Shown: one piece after another, positions 14,954-23,033 of the stretch
How positions within the stretch are numbered: the stretch's first letter is position 1
Layout of the letters: the number at the start of each line of letters is the position of its first letter
Source: Pseudonocardia sp.
GTDB taxonomy: Bacteria > Actinomycetota > Actinomycetes > Mycobacteriales > Pseudonocardiaceae
Assembly: GCA_016794615.1 (NCBI GenBank)
Contig: JAEUJO010000216.1
Coordinates: 1 to 32,591 of the forward strand
DNA: 32,591 bases
Reading direction: 5' to 3'
Made by a program: the position numbers and the translations under genes
The notes under the pieces: generated by a model
What the model was told of the DNA's origin: nothing
Database searches by the model: none
The model's input: the letters and a program-made list of their open reading frames with translations, nothing else

Positions 14954-15871
14954 CTATGCCTCGCCGCTGACGTCGTCCAGGGCCGCCCGGATCTCCGCCG
15001 GGAGCGTCACCGTCTCGGCCGCCATGGACGCCCCGAGCTGCGCGGCGTCGCGGGCACCGACCACGGCCGCGGCCACCCCGGGCCGGTCGCGCACCCAGGC
15101 CAGGGCGACGGCCAACGGGGACGTGCCCAGCCCTTCAGCGGCGGTCAGGACGGCCTGGACGATCCGGGCGGCGCGTTCCGTGCGCCGCTCCTCGACGTAC
15201 GGGGACACCGCGATCTCGTCGGCGACGGGGCCGGTCAGCACCCCCCGGCCGAGCGGCGCCCACGCCAGCAGCCCGGCCCCGTGGTGCGCCGCTGCCGGAA
15301 GCAGCTCGGCCTCGGCGTCGCGGGCGAGGAGGGAGTACTCGGCCTGCACGGCGGCCGGGACCGCCGGCGGCCACCGCGCGCGAGCGCGCTCGGCGACCGA
15401 GGCGAGCTGCCAGCCGGCCGGCCCGACGAGCCCCACGTAGCGGACCCGGCCCGACGTCACCGCCGCATCGGCGACGGCGAGGGTCTCCTCGAGCGGGACG
15501 TCGGGATCCCAGCCCGGGAGCTGCCACAGATCGAGGTGGTCGGTGTCCAGGCGGCGCAACAGCCGGTCCAGCCCGCGCAACAGGGCCCCGCGCCCCGCGC
15601 CGCCGCCGTGCGGGCCCTCGCCGAGCAGGCTGCGGCCGGCGATCACGAGATCGTCGCGCGACACCGCCCGGCGCAGGAGGCCCGCGAGCACGTCCTGCGC
15701 GATGCCGCCGCCGTAGCCGTCGGCGGTCTCGACCAGCGTCCCGCCCGACTGGACGAACACGCGTAGCTGGTCCGCCGCGGCGTCGCCGTCGGTGTCGTCC
15801 CCCCACGTCATCGTGCCCAGGCCGATCCGCGACACCTGCAGCCCGCTGCTGCCCACCCGTCGTCGCTGCAC
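14954..15871 (-). CDS. Aldo/keto reductase family protein with altered catalytic tetrad
   Basis: A 305-aa AKR-fold protein with GTG start at 15871. The fold markers are clear: VGSSGLQVSRIGLGTMTWG, LVETADGYGGG, LLRRLDTDHLDLWQL, PLEETLAVADAAV, LAWAPLGRGVLTGP, and the cofactor loop AAAVVGARDAAQLGAS. Of the tetrad only Tyr53 remains. The Asp position is Glu48, the Lys position falls at Arg80 (VIAGRSLLG) and the His position is Pro119 (QLPGWD). It lies divergent from uppP, in the position where actinobacterial mycothiol-type loci carry an AKR. It may have lost classical reductase activity or use another mechanism. A TAGGCT box seven bases before the GTG suggests a leaderless transcript. Confidence 0.88.
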   Translation of the reverse strand: MQRRRVGSSGLQVSRIGLGTMTWGDDTDGDAAADQLRVFVQSGGTLVETADGYGGGIAQDVLAGLLRRAVSRDDLVIAGRSLLGEGPHGGGAGRGALLRGLDRLLRRLDTDHLDLWQLPGWDPDVPLEETLAVADAAVTSGRVRYVGLVGPAGWQLASVAERARARWPPAVPAAVQAEYSLLARDAEAELLPAAAHHGAGLLAWAPLGRGVLTGPVADEIAVSPYVEERRTERAARIVQAVLTAAEGLGTSPLAVALAWVRDRPGVAAAVVGARDAAQLGASMAAETVTLPAEIRAALDDVSGEA

Positions 15872-15878
15872 GTCGGGC

Positions 15879-15884
15879 AGCCTA
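15879..15884 (-). promoter_or_regulatory. Putative -10 box of the AKR gene (leaderless)
   Basis: TAGGCT on the minus strand is separated by seven bases from the GTG at 15871, and no Shine-Dalgarno is present. That places the transcription start at or next to the start codon. Confidence 0.5.
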
Positions 15885-15965
15885 AGAGGGAGTCGAGCTC
15901 CTCGGCGGCACGGCGCGCCCGCGACGGGTCCAACACCCTCTCAGAAGATCGCCGGAAAGGGCCGG

Positions 15966-15971
15966 TAGCGT
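15966..15971 (+). promoter_or_regulatory. Putative -10 box upstream of the uppP leader ORF
   Basis: TAGCGT is followed eight bases later by GTG 15980, which opens a 19-codon ORF ending on the uppP start. There is no recognisable -35 at 17-bp spacing, so confidence is limited. Confidence 0.4.
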
Positions 15972-15979
15972 CCGGCGCC

Positions 15980-16039
15980 GTGACGTTCACCCCCCGTACA
16001 CAGCCGATGACCTCCGCGAATGGGATGAACCCGACGTGA
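15980..16039 (+). CDS. Possible 19-aa leader peptide overlapping the uppP start
   Basis: GTG 15980 opens a frame reading [19 protein letters not shown] whose TGA (16037-16039) overlaps the uppP GTG (GTGA). With a TANNNT box just upstream it could be a leaderless leader peptide that delivers ribosomes to uppP, whose own upstream region (ATGAACCCGAC) has no good Shine-Dalgarno. Alternatively uppP might start within this frame's vicinity and the ORF be chance. No attenuation structure was seen. Confidence 0.35.
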   Translation: MTFTPRTQPMTSANGMNPT

Positions 16040-16857
16040 GTTGGCTGGAGGTCGTCGTCCTGGGCCTGGTCCAGGGCCTGACCGAGTTCCTGCCGATCTC
16101 CTCGTCGGCGCACCTGCGGATCGTGTCCGGAGTCTTCTTCGGCAACGACCCGGGGGCCGCGTTCACCGCGGTGTCGCAGCTCGGCACCGAGGCCGCGGTG
16201 CTGATCTACTTCGCCCGGGACATCGCCCAGCTGGTGGCGGGCTGGGTGCGCGGGCTGATGGACCGCGAGCAGCGTGTCGAACCGGAGTACCGGCTGGCCT
16301 GGCTGGTGATCATCGGCACGGTGCCGATCAGCGTGCTCGGCCTGCTGTTCAAGGACCAGATCGAGACCGTGGCGCGCAACCTGTGGCTCATCGCGACGAC
16401 GATGGTCACCTTCGGCGTGCTGCTGGGGATCGCGGAGCGCGTCGGGCGGCAGAAGGTCGACCTCGAGCGCGTGACCGTGCGCCAGGGGGTGAGCATGGGG
16501 TTCGCGCAGGCGCTGGCGCTCATCCCCGGCGTCTCGCGGTCCGGCGGCACGATCACTGCAGGGCTGTTCCTCGGGCTGACGCGCCCCGCGGCCGTCCGCC
16601 TGTCGTTCCTGCTCGCCATCCCGGCGGTCGTCGCGTCCGGGCTGTTCGAGCTGCCCGCAGTGCTCACCCCCGGCGGACCCAGCGGCCTGCAGATGGCGGT
16701 GGCGACGGCCATCGCCTTCGTCGTCGGTTATTCGGCGATCGCCTGGCTGCTGCGCTACATCGAGCACCACAGCGTCTACCTGTTCGTCTGGTACCGGATC
16801 GCGCTCGGGGCGGTGCTGTTCGCCGCGCTCGGCGCGGGGTGGATCTCCGCTGTCTGA
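16036..16857 (+). CDS. uppP: Undecaprenyl-diphosphatase (bacitracin-resistance type)
   Basis: A 273-aa polytopic membrane enzyme that hydrolyses undecaprenyl diphosphate to the monophosphate, recycling the lipid carrier of peptidoglycan synthesis. Diagnostic motifs are [15 protein letters not shown] (13-27, catalytic Glu region) and PGVSRSGGT (164-172, phosphate-binding). The rest is hydrophobic helices ([47 protein letters not shown]). GTG 16036 is the start that puts [13 protein letters not shown] at the N-terminus as in the family. It heads the rightward run uppP / phosphatase / DUF3090 / SCO1664. Confidence 0.97.
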   Translation: MSWLEVVVLGLVQGLTEFLPISSSAHLRIVSGVFFGNDPGAAFTAVSQLGTEAAVLIYFARDIAQLVAGWVRGLMDREQRVEPEYRLAWLVIIGTVPISVLGLLFKDQIETVARNLWLIATTMVTFGVLLGIAERVGRQKVDLERVTVRQGVSMGFAQALALIPGVSRSGGTITAGLFLGLTRPAAVRLSFLLAIPAVVASGLFELPAVLTPGGPSGLQMAVATAIAFVVGYSAIAWLLRYIEHHSVYLFVWYRIALGAVLFAALGAGWISAV

Positions 16858-16870
16858 TGGGGCCGCCACG

Positions 16871-16876
16871 TAGGCT
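16871..16876 (+). promoter_or_regulatory. Putative -10 box of the histidine phosphatase gene (leaderless)
   Basis: TAGGCT lies eight bases before GTG 16885 in the 27-bp gap after uppP; no Shine-Dalgarno precedes the GTG. Confidence 0.5.
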
Positions 16877-16884
16877 CGGTCTCC

Positions 16885-17610
16885 GTGACGACCCTCATCC
16901 TGCTGCGCCACGGGCGCTCGTCGGCGAACGCGGCCGGCGTGCTGGCGGGGCGCACCCCTGGTGTGGAGCTCGACGAGACGGGGCGCGCCCAGGCCGTACG
17001 GGTCGTCGACCGGCTCGCCGGGGTGCCCCTGTCCGCGGTGGTCAGCTCGCCCGCGCTGCGCTGCGAGCAGACGGTCGCGCCGCTGCTGGCTGACCGCGGG
17101 CTGACGGCGGTGTCGGAGCCGGGCTTGGCGGAGGTCGACTACGGGTCGTGGACCGGCCGGGAGCTGAGGAAGCTGACCGAGGAGCCGCTGTGGCGGGTGG
17201 TGCAGGTGCACCCGTCGGCCGCGGTGTTCCCCGACGGGGAGGGGCTGGCGGGCATGCAGGCCCGTGCGGTCGCCGCCGTCCGCCACCACGACGCCCGGAT
17301 CGCGGCCGAGCACGGGAACCGCGCGGTCTGGCTGGTCTGCAGCCACGGCGATGTGATCAAGTCGATCCTGGCCGACGCGCTGGCCTCCCACCTCGACAAC
17401 TTCCAGCGGATCGTCGTCGACCCGTGCTCGATCAGCGTCGTGCACTACACCGAGACCCGGCCGTTCGTGGTGCGGGTGAACGACCTGGGCGGCGACGTCG
17501 CCGGGCTGGTCCCGCCGGTGCCGAAGCCCGGCGAGGACGGGGCGGGGACGTCGGACGCGGTCGTGGGTGGGTCCGTGGGGCAGCCGGAGCAGGCCCCGGC
17601 CGGGCGGTGA
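16885..17610 (+). CDS. Histidine phosphatase superfamily protein (MSMEG_4193-type putative phosphomutase)
   Basis: A 241-aa cytoplasmic phosphatase fold. The N-terminal LLRHGRSSANAAGVLAGR carries the RHG motif with phospho-accepting His9. SSPALRCEQTVAPLL, VDYGSWTGREL and WLVCSHGDVIKSILAD (second His) complete the active site. The 'MSMEG_4193' subgroup is recognised from the VLAGRTPGVELDETGRAQA segment and from its neighbours: uppP upstream, DUF3090 and SCO1664 downstream, the order found in many actinobacteria near mycothiol biosynthesis. The Pro/Gly-rich tail (205-241) is low complexity. Substrate unknown. Confidence 0.93.
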   Translation: MTTLILLRHGRSSANAAGVLAGRTPGVELDETGRAQAVRVVDRLAGVPLSAVVSSPALRCEQTVAPLLADRGLTAVSEPGLAEVDYGSWTGRELRKLTEEPLWRVVQVHPSAAVFPDGEGLAGMQARAVAAVRHHDARIAAEHGNRAVWLVCSHGDVIKSILADALASHLDNFQRIVVDPCSISVVHYTETRPFVVRVNDLGGDVAGLVPPVPKPGEDGAGTSDAVVGGSVGQPEQAPAGR

Positions 17611-17669
17611 CCCTGCGCCGGGTCGGGCCTGCTCCGGTTCTGCGGGGTGCCGGTCGGGGCTGCGCGGTC

Positions 17670-17675
17670 TACCCT
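17670..17675 (+). promoter_or_regulatory. Putative -10 box of the DUF3090 gene
   Basis: TACCCT lies ten bases before ATG 17686. The intervening GGGTGAGGTC contains a possible GAGG, so a very short leader rather than a strictly leaderless mRNA is likely. Confidence 0.45.
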
Positions 17676-17685
17676 GGGTGAGGTC

Positions 17686-18252
17686 ATGTCACGCGTCATC
17701 CATGTCTTCCGCCAGCCCGAGCGCTTCGTCGCCGGGACCGTCGGCGAGCCCGGCGACCGCTCCTTCTACCTGCAGGCGATCGAAGACGCCCGCACGGTCA
17801 GCGTGCTGCTGGAGAAGCAGCAGGTCACGGTGCTCGCCGAGCGGGTCACCGCACTGCTTCAGGAGGTCGCCCGCCGGTTCGGCCCGGACGTCCCCGCCGC
17901 CGAGGGCGATCCCGACGCCGACCCGCTCGCGGTTCCGCTGGAGGAGGAGTTCCGGGTCGGCACCATGGGGCTGGGCTGGGACGCCGACTCCCGCACCATC
18001 GTCATCGAGCTCCTCGCCGTGAGCGAGGAGGAGGTCGACGAGTCGGTGGTCCTGGACGACGGCGAGGAGGGCCCCGACGCGCTGCGGGTGTTCCTGTCCC
18101 CGGTGCAGGCCAGGGCGTTCGCCGAACGTGCCGAGAAGGTCGTCTCGGCCGGTCGCCCGCCGTGCCCGCTGTGTGCTGAGCCCCTCGACCCCACGGGCCA
18201 CGTCTGCGTCCGGCTCAACGGCTACCACCGCCGTCCCATGCTCGCGGAGTGA
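17686..18252 (+). CDS. DUF3090 family protein
   Basis: A 188-aa protein opening MSRVIHVFRQPERFVAGTVG, then GDRSFYLQAIEDARTVSVLLEKQQVTVLAERV, EEEFRVGTMGLGWD, and a C-terminal CPLCAEPLDPTGHVC motif (Cys-x2-Cys plus a further Cys) and NGYHRR. The cysteine pair and His suggest a small zinc-binding knuckle. DUF3090 is actinobacterial, of unknown function, and nearly always next to SCO1664 and the histidine phosphatase, as here. Its TGA overlaps the GTG of the next gene, so expression is coupled. Confidence 0.93.
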   Translation: MSRVIHVFRQPERFVAGTVGEPGDRSFYLQAIEDARTVSVLLEKQQVTVLAERVTALLQEVARRFGPDVPAAEGDPDADPLAVPLEEEFRVGTMGLGWDADSRTIVIELLAVSEEEVDESVVLDDGEEGPDALRVFLSPVQARAFAERAEKVVSAGRPPCPLCAEPLDPTGHVCVRLNGYHRRPMLAE

Positions 18253-19064
18253 CCACCACTCCCGTGGACCTGCGTGACCCGGCCGTCCCCGAGCTGCTGC
18301 GCCACGGGCGGATGGAGATCACCGGCAGGCTCGTCGACGCGTCGAACACGACGCTCTTCGGCACGGTCGCCGCGGACGGCCTGGACCTGCGCTGCGTCTA
18401 CAAGCCGGTGCGGGGGGAGCGGCCGCTGTGGGACTTCCCGGACGGCACGCTCGCCGGCCGCGAGGTCGCCAGCCACCTCGTGTCGGAAGCCGCCGGGTGG
18501 CACCTCGTCCCGCCGACCCTGCTGCGGGACGGGCCGTTCGGCCCCGGGATGGTGCAGGTGTGGGTGGACACGGACGACGAGCGTGAGCTCGTCGACATCC
18601 TGCCGCCGGCGGACGTGCCGTCGGGCTGGCTGGGCGTGCTGCGGGCGCGCGACGGGCGCGGCGAGCCCGCGGTGCTGGCGCACGCGGACGTGCCCGAGCT
18701 GCGGGCGATGGCGGCGTTCGACGTGGTGGTGAACAACGCGGACCGCAAGGGCGGCCACGTGCTCGCCGGCGTCGACGGCCGGATCTACGGGGTGGACCAC
18801 GGGCTGTGCCTGCACGTCGAGCACAAGCTGCGCACCGTGCTGTGGGGGTGGGTCGGGCAGCCGATGCCCCCGGAGGTGCTCGACCCGCTGCGCCGGTTGC
18901 GGGCTGCGCTCGACGGGGGCGGGGGGTTCCGCGACGAGCTGGGCGCGCACGTCACCCGCCGCGAGGTGCGCGCGCTGCGGAGCCGGGTCGAGGCGCTGCT
19001 GGGCGCACCGTGCTTCCCCGAGCCCGCGGGCTACGGCCCGGCGATCCCCTGGCCGGCCTTCTAG
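18249..19064 (+). CDS. SCO1664 family protein (kinase-like fold)
   Basis: A 271-aa protein whose GTG start overlaps the DUF3090 stop. Typical segments are LLRHGRMEITGRLVDASNTTLFGTV, CVYKPVRGERPLWDFPDGTLAGREVA, VVNNADRKGGHVL and GVDHGLCLH. The lysine in CVYKPV, the NNADRKGGH and GVDHG motifs recall the ATP-binding and catalytic loops of PI3/4-kinase or HipA-like folds. No experimentally fixed function is known to me for the family. In many actinobacteria mshC (mycothiol ligase) comes next; here a patatin-like gene follows 18 bp later. Confidence 0.9.
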   Translation: MTTTPVDLRDPAVPELLRHGRMEITGRLVDASNTTLFGTVAADGLDLRCVYKPVRGERPLWDFPDGTLAGREVASHLVSEAAGWHLVPPTLLRDGPFGPGMVQVWVDTDDERELVDILPPADVPSGWLGVLRARDGRGEPAVLAHADVPELRAMAAFDVVVNNADRKGGHVLAGVDGRIYGVDHGLCLHVEHKLRTVLWGWVGQPMPPEVLDPLRRLRAALDGGGGFRDELGAHVTRREVRALRSRVEALLGAPCFPEPAGYGPAIPWPAF

Positions 19065-19082
19065 CCGTGCGAGCATGGGCCG

Positions 19083-19934
19083 GTGACCGCGGAACGCATC
19101 GGCACCGCCGTCGTGCTCGGTGGCGGGGGAGCGCTCGGTGCAGCGCAGGTCGGCATGCTGCGCGCGCTTCTCGACGCGGGCGTCCGCCCCGATCTCGTCG
19201 TCGGCACCAGCGTCGGCGCGATCAACGGCGCGGTGCTCGCCGCCTGCCCGGCGGCCGAGGTCGCCGACCGTCTGGAGAGCCTGTGGCACTCGCCGGACGC
19301 CGCCGAGGTGTTCGCGGCCGGCACCGTCGCCCGGCTCCGCGAGCTGGCGCGCACCCGCATCGCTGCGCACTCCGCCGAACCGCTGCGCCGGGCGCTGGTC
19401 GCGCAGCTCGACGACCGCAGCATCGAGGACCTGCCGGTGCCGTTCCAGTGCTGCGCCGCCCGGATCGAGGACGCCGCGGAGCACTGGTTCGACCGCGGCC
19501 CGGTCGTCGACGCCGTCCTCGCCTCCGCCGCGGTGCCCGGCCTGCTCCCCGCGGTCCGGATCGGCGCGCATCACTACCTGGACGGCGGCCTCGTCCACAG
19601 CATCCCGCTCGGGCGGGCCGTCGAACTGGGCGCACAGCGGGTGTTCGTCCTGCAGGTCGGGCGGATCGAGCAGACCCTCACCGCCCCGCGCAACCCCTGG
19701 GAGGTCGGCGTGGTGGCGTTCGAGATCGCCCGCCGCCACCGCTTCGCCCGCGACCTGGCCACTGCCCCGGACGGCGTCGAGGTGCACGTGCTGCCGGCGG
19801 GCGCCGGCGCGGCGCCGCAGTGGAACAGCCGGGAGGCGTTGCGCTACCGCGACTTCTCCGCCGTCGACCGCCGGATCGACGGTGCGTACCGGGCCACCGC
19901 GACCTACCTGGAGGGGGTCGTCCGATGCCCCTGA
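19083..19934 (+). CDS. Patatin-like phospholipase
   Basis: A 283-aa patatin-fold acyl hydrolase. The oxyanion-hole motif is GGGGALGAAQ (13-22), the nucleophile elbow is GTSVG (41-45, Ser43), and the dyad Asp is D167 in HYLDGGL, so the Ser-Asp dyad is complete. There is no signal peptide. It is the RssA/YchK-like bacterial type. GTG 19083 is chosen because the family starts a few residues before the first Gly motif. Its 3' end overlaps the acyltransferase start by 10 bp, implying coupled production of a deacylating and an acylating enzyme. Confidence 0.93.
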   Translation: MTAERIGTAVVLGGGGALGAAQVGMLRALLDAGVRPDLVVGTSVGAINGAVLAACPAAEVADRLESLWHSPDAAEVFAAGTVARLRELARTRIAAHSAEPLRRALVAQLDDRSIEDLPVPFQCCAARIEDAAEHWFDRGPVVDAVLASAAVPGLLPAVRIGAHHYLDGGLVHSIPLGRAVELGAQRVFVLQVGRIEQTLTAPRNPWEVGVVAFEIARRHRFARDLATAPDGVEVHVLPAGAGAAPQWNSREALRYRDFSAVDRRIDGAYRATATYLEGVVRCP

Positions 19935-20944
19935 TGGCGCCGACACCGCTGCCGCCCCGGTGGATGCGCCGGATGGTGCTCGCCCCGGCGATGATCGGCG
20001 TGACCGTGACGCTGCTGCTCACGCTCCCGGTGTGGCTGCTCGTCGCGGCCGCGGCGTCGCCGCTCCTCCCGGGACGGTTCCGGGCGCTGCGCGTGCTCTG
20101 GGTCCTGATCGTCTGGCTCGTGCTGGAGAGCGCGTGCCTGGTGGCGCTCTTCGGGCTCTGGCTCGGCGCCGGGTTCGGTGCGCTCACGCGGACGCCCCCG
20201 TTCCAGCGCGTGCACTACCGCCTCGTCGGCGGCTACCTGTGGGTCTTCCACCGGGCGGCGACGCGGGTGCTCGGGTTGCGGGTGGAGGTCGAGGGCCCGG
20301 TGCCGGACGAGTACCTCGGCCGGCCCCTGCTGGTGTTCTGCCGGCACGCCGGGCCGGGCGACTCGTTCCTGCTCCTGCACGCGCTGGTCAACTGGTACGC
20401 CCGGGAGCCGCGCATCGTGCTGGCCGCTGCGCTGCAGTGGGACCCGGCGATCGACGTCGTGCTCAACCGCCTGCCGAACCGCTTCCTGTCCACCGGCGGT
20501 GCAGCGGTCGAGCAGCAGATCGGGGCGCTGGCGACCGCGCTCGACGGCGACGACGCCTTCGTGATCTTCCCGGAGGGCGGCAACTTCACCGAACGCCGCC
20601 GTGCGGCCGGGATCGCCCGCCTGCGGGCACGGGGGCTCGAGGAGGCGGCCCGGCGCTCGGAGGCGATGCGGCACGTGCTGCCCCCGCAGCCGGGAGGTGT
20701 CGCGGCCGCGCTGGCGGCCGCCCCGGAGGCCGACGTCGTGTGGGTCGCCCACGCCGGGCTCGACCACCTGTTCACCGTCGCCGACGTCTGGCGCGAGCTG
20801 CCGCTCGACACCGTCGTCCGGATGCGGTGGTGGCGGGTCCCGGCGGACGAGGTGCCGCACGGGTTCGACGCGCAGGTGCAGTGGCTCTACACCTGGTGGG
20901 AACGGATCGACGCCTGGGTCGATACGGCGCGGGCGGGCCGCTGA
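19925..20944 (+). CDS. Lysophospholipid/glycerophosphate acyltransferase (PlsC-like) with membrane anchor
   Basis: A 339-aa protein. Residues 18-45 and 57-85 are strongly hydrophobic and form two N-terminal membrane spans. The PlsC-type domain follows: FCRHAGPGD contains the HX4D motif (His141-Asp146), and FPEGGNFTERRR (PEGG at 216-219) binds the glycerol phosphate head. The C-terminal part (250-335) includes ADVVWVAHAGLDHL and a Trp-rich stretch. The enzyme transfers acyl chains to lysophospholipids or a related acceptor at the cytoplasmic membrane. ATG 19925 lies inside the end of the patatin gene. Confidence 0.9.
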   Translation: MPLMAPTPLPPRWMRRMVLAPAMIGVTVTLLLTLPVWLLVAAAASPLLPGRFRALRVLWVLIVWLVLESACLVALFGLWLGAGFGALTRTPPFQRVHYRLVGGYLWVFHRAATRVLGLRVEVEGPVPDEYLGRPLLVFCRHAGPGDSFLLLHALVNWYAREPRIVLAAALQWDPAIDVVLNRLPNRFLSTGGAAVEQQIGALATALDGDDAFVIFPEGGNFTERRRAAGIARLRARGLEEAARRSEAMRHVLPPQPGGVAAALAAAPEADVVWVAHAGLDHLFTVADVWRELPLDTVVRMRWWRVPADEVPHGFDAQVQWLYTWWERIDAWVDTARAGR

Positions 20945-20950
20945 TCCACG

Positions 20951-22006
20951 CTACCGCGGGACGCCGGGCGCGCTCTCCTCGAGGAAGGTGACGCCGATCT
21001 GGCGCCGCACCTCGTCCACCAGCTCCAGGGTCGCCACCGACGCGGCGAGCGGGCGCAGCGGTGTGCCGGCCTCGCCCGTCGCGACCCGGCGCGCCGCCTC
21101 CACGGCCGACACGAACAGCCCCTCGTGCCCGATCGCGGGCTCGGTGTACCGGATGGTCGACTTCTTGCCCGCCGACGTCAGCGTCAGGCCGCCGGGAAAG
21201 AAGAACGGGCCGTCCGTGACGAGCGTGGCGCCCGTCCCGGCGATCACGGCCCGGTTCGGGGTGTCCGCCATGATCGTCGTGTTGATCGCCGACTGGGTCC
21301 CGCCCGCGTGCCGCAGCACGGCCGATACCTGTCCGTGCACCTCCCCGCCTGGCACGTCCTGACCGATCGCGACGACCTGCTCGGGCTCGCCGAGGACCCA
21401 CGCCGCGAGCGCCAGCGGATAGGTGCCCAGGTCGAGCAGCGCGCCGCCGGCCAGGTCGTGACGCAGGATGCGGTGGGTGTCGGGGAACCACTCGCCGTGG
21501 TCGGCGAGCACCGTTCGGACCTCGCCGAGCACACCGTCGTCGAGCAGCTGCCGGATCACGTCGTAGCGCGGCAGGTAGAACGTCCACAACGCCTCGGCGC
21601 AGTACACGCCGCGCTCGGCCGACCGCGTGGCGATCTCCGTCGCCTGCACCGCGTTCAGCGCGATCGGCTTCTCGACCAGCACGTGCTTGCCCGCATCCAG
21701 CGCGAGCAGGGCGTGGCCGTGGTGGAGGTTGTGCGGCGTCGCGACGTAGACGATGTCGACCTCGGGGTCGGCGACGAGGTCGGCGTACGACCCGTGCGCG
21801 CGGCCGATCCCGGCCCGGTCCGCGAAGTCCCTCGCCGACCCGACCGACCGCGACCCGACCGCGACGACCTGCTGGCGGGTGTTGCGGCGCAGCGAGCCGG
21901 TGAACCGCTCGGCGATCCACCCGGTGCCGAGCACGCCCCACCGCAGGGCGGGCGCGGCCATCGGGTCGGGCAGGCGGGAGGCCGGCATCGAGGACGGGAA
22001 CGTCAC
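20951..22006 (-). CDS. Gfo/Idh/MocA family oxidoreductase (downstream copy)
   Basis: A 351-aa NAD(P)-dependent dehydrogenase. The Rossmann start is RWGVLGTGWIAERF, followed by VGSRSVGSARDFA, the VDIVYVATPHNLHHGHALLALDAGKHVLVEKP segment with the EKP motif (catalytic Lys), and a C-terminal domain with DLGTYPLALAAWVLG. GTG 22006 overlaps the stop of the upstream dehydrogenase (GTGA), so it is translationally coupled; the first true family residue is near codon 20, and an ATG at codon 16 is an alternative. The family oxidises or reduces sugars, inositols and related polyols. It is the last gene of a three-gene leftward operon. Confidence 0.92.
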   Translation of the reverse strand: MTFPSSMPASRLPDPMAAPALRWGVLGTGWIAERFTGSLRRNTRQQVVAVGSRSVGSARDFADRAGIGRAHGSYADLVADPEVDIVYVATPHNLHHGHALLALDAGKHVLVEKPIALNAVQATEIATRSAERGVYCAEALWTFYLPRYDVIRQLLDDGVLGEVRTVLADHGEWFPDTHRILRHDLAGGALLDLGTYPLALAAWVLGEPEQVVAIGQDVPGGEVHGQVSAVLRHAGGTQSAINTTIMADTPNRAVIAGTGATLVTDGPFFFPGGLTLTSAGKKSTIRYTEPAIGHEGLFVSAVEAARRVATGEAGTPLRPLAASVATLELVDEVRRQIGVTFLEESAPGVPR

Positions 22007-23028
22007 GGTGCCTCCACCTTCGTCACCCGGCCGCCGTCGTGCATCGACGCGATGACGGCCTCCGCCGCGGCAGACGCGACCACGCCGTCGCGCCCGGTCG
22101 CGAGCGGGGTCGGCGCACCGGCGAGCACGGAGTCGACCCAGGCCTGCAGCTCGATCCGGTAGGCGTCGGCGAACCGCGGGCGCCAGTCGGCCGGGTAACC
22201 GATCCCGTGGCGCTGTCCCGCGTCGAGCCGCACCCGGGCCGGCTCGGTCAGGCTGATCGCCCCGGTCTCGCCGACGACCTCGCAGCGGATGTCGTAGCCG
22301 TAGCGGGCGTTCAGGAACGTCTCGCAGGTGGAGAGCACGCCGTCCGCGGTCCGCAGGTGGATCAGCTGCGGGTCCTGCAGGCCATCGTGGACCTGCGACG
22401 ACCGGCGCGGTGCCACCCACGACACCTCGACGACCGGCGAGCGGAGCAGCCACGGCACGACGTCGAACTCGTGGATCGAGGAGCCGGTGATGGAGAGCTC
22501 CGAGGTGGCGTTCGGCGCGCCGCTCACGCCGCGGCTGATGTTGTGCACCAGTACCGGAGCGCCGACCGTCCCGTCGTCGACGGCCTGCCGCAGCGCTGCG
22601 TAGCCGGGGTCGAACCGGCGCATGAAGCCCACCGACAGCAGCGCCTCACCGGTGGAACCGATGTCGCGCAGCACCTGCCGGCCCTGCGCGAGCGTGGGCG
22701 CCAGCGGCTTCTCGCACAGCACCGCCTTGCCGGCCTTCACCGCCGCGACGACCTGCTCGGCGTGCGCGGAGTCGTGCGAGGCGATGACGACGGCGTCCAC
22801 GGCCGGGTCCGCGACCAGCGCGAACGCGTCGTCGTAGGCGCGGGCGCCGTCGGCGGCGGCCCGCGCCCGGCCGAGGTCGACGTCCGCGATCGCCGTGACC
22901 TCGGCGCCGCGGACGGCCCTGCGCAGCGTGTTCGCGTGGTCCGCGCCCATGATCCCGGCACCGATCACGCCGACCCGCAGGATCGTCGACCGGCGGGCGG
23001 CGACTGCGGCCTCGATCAGGTCCACCAT
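22003..23028 (-). CDS. Gfo/Idh/MocA family oxidoreductase (upstream copy, inositol-dehydrogenase-like)
   Basis: A 341-aa protein with ILRVGVIGAGIMGADHANTL (dinucleotide loop), ADVDLGRARAAA, DAVVIASHDSAHAEQVVAAVKAGKAVLCEKPLAP (EKP with the catalytic Lys) and SSIHEFDVVPWLL, the DxxxxH-like C-terminal signature seen in myo-inositol 2-dehydrogenase relatives. ATG 23028 lies five bases after the stop of the dioxygenase gene. Its TGA overlaps the next GTG. Two divergent Gfo/Idh proteins in one operon often act consecutively, for example oxidising and later reducing a sugar ring position (known precedent in the family; inference here). Confidence 0.92.
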   Translation of the reverse strand: MVDLIEAAVAARRSTILRVGVIGAGIMGADHANTLRRAVRGAEVTAIADVDLGRARAAADGARAYDDAFALVADPAVDAVVIASHDSAHAEQVVAAVKAGKAVLCEKPLAPTLAQGRQVLRDIGSTGEALLSVGFMRRFDPGYAALRQAVDDGTVGAPVLVHNISRGVSGAPNATSELSITGSSIHEFDVVPWLLRSPVVEVSWVAPRRSSQVHDGLQDPQLIHLRTADGVLSTCETFLNARYGYDIRCEVVGETGAISLTEPARVRLDAGQRHGIGYPADWRPRFADAYRIELQAWVDSVLAGAPTPLATGRDGVVASAAAEAVIASMHDGGRVTKVEAP

Positions 23029-23033
23029 GCCGG

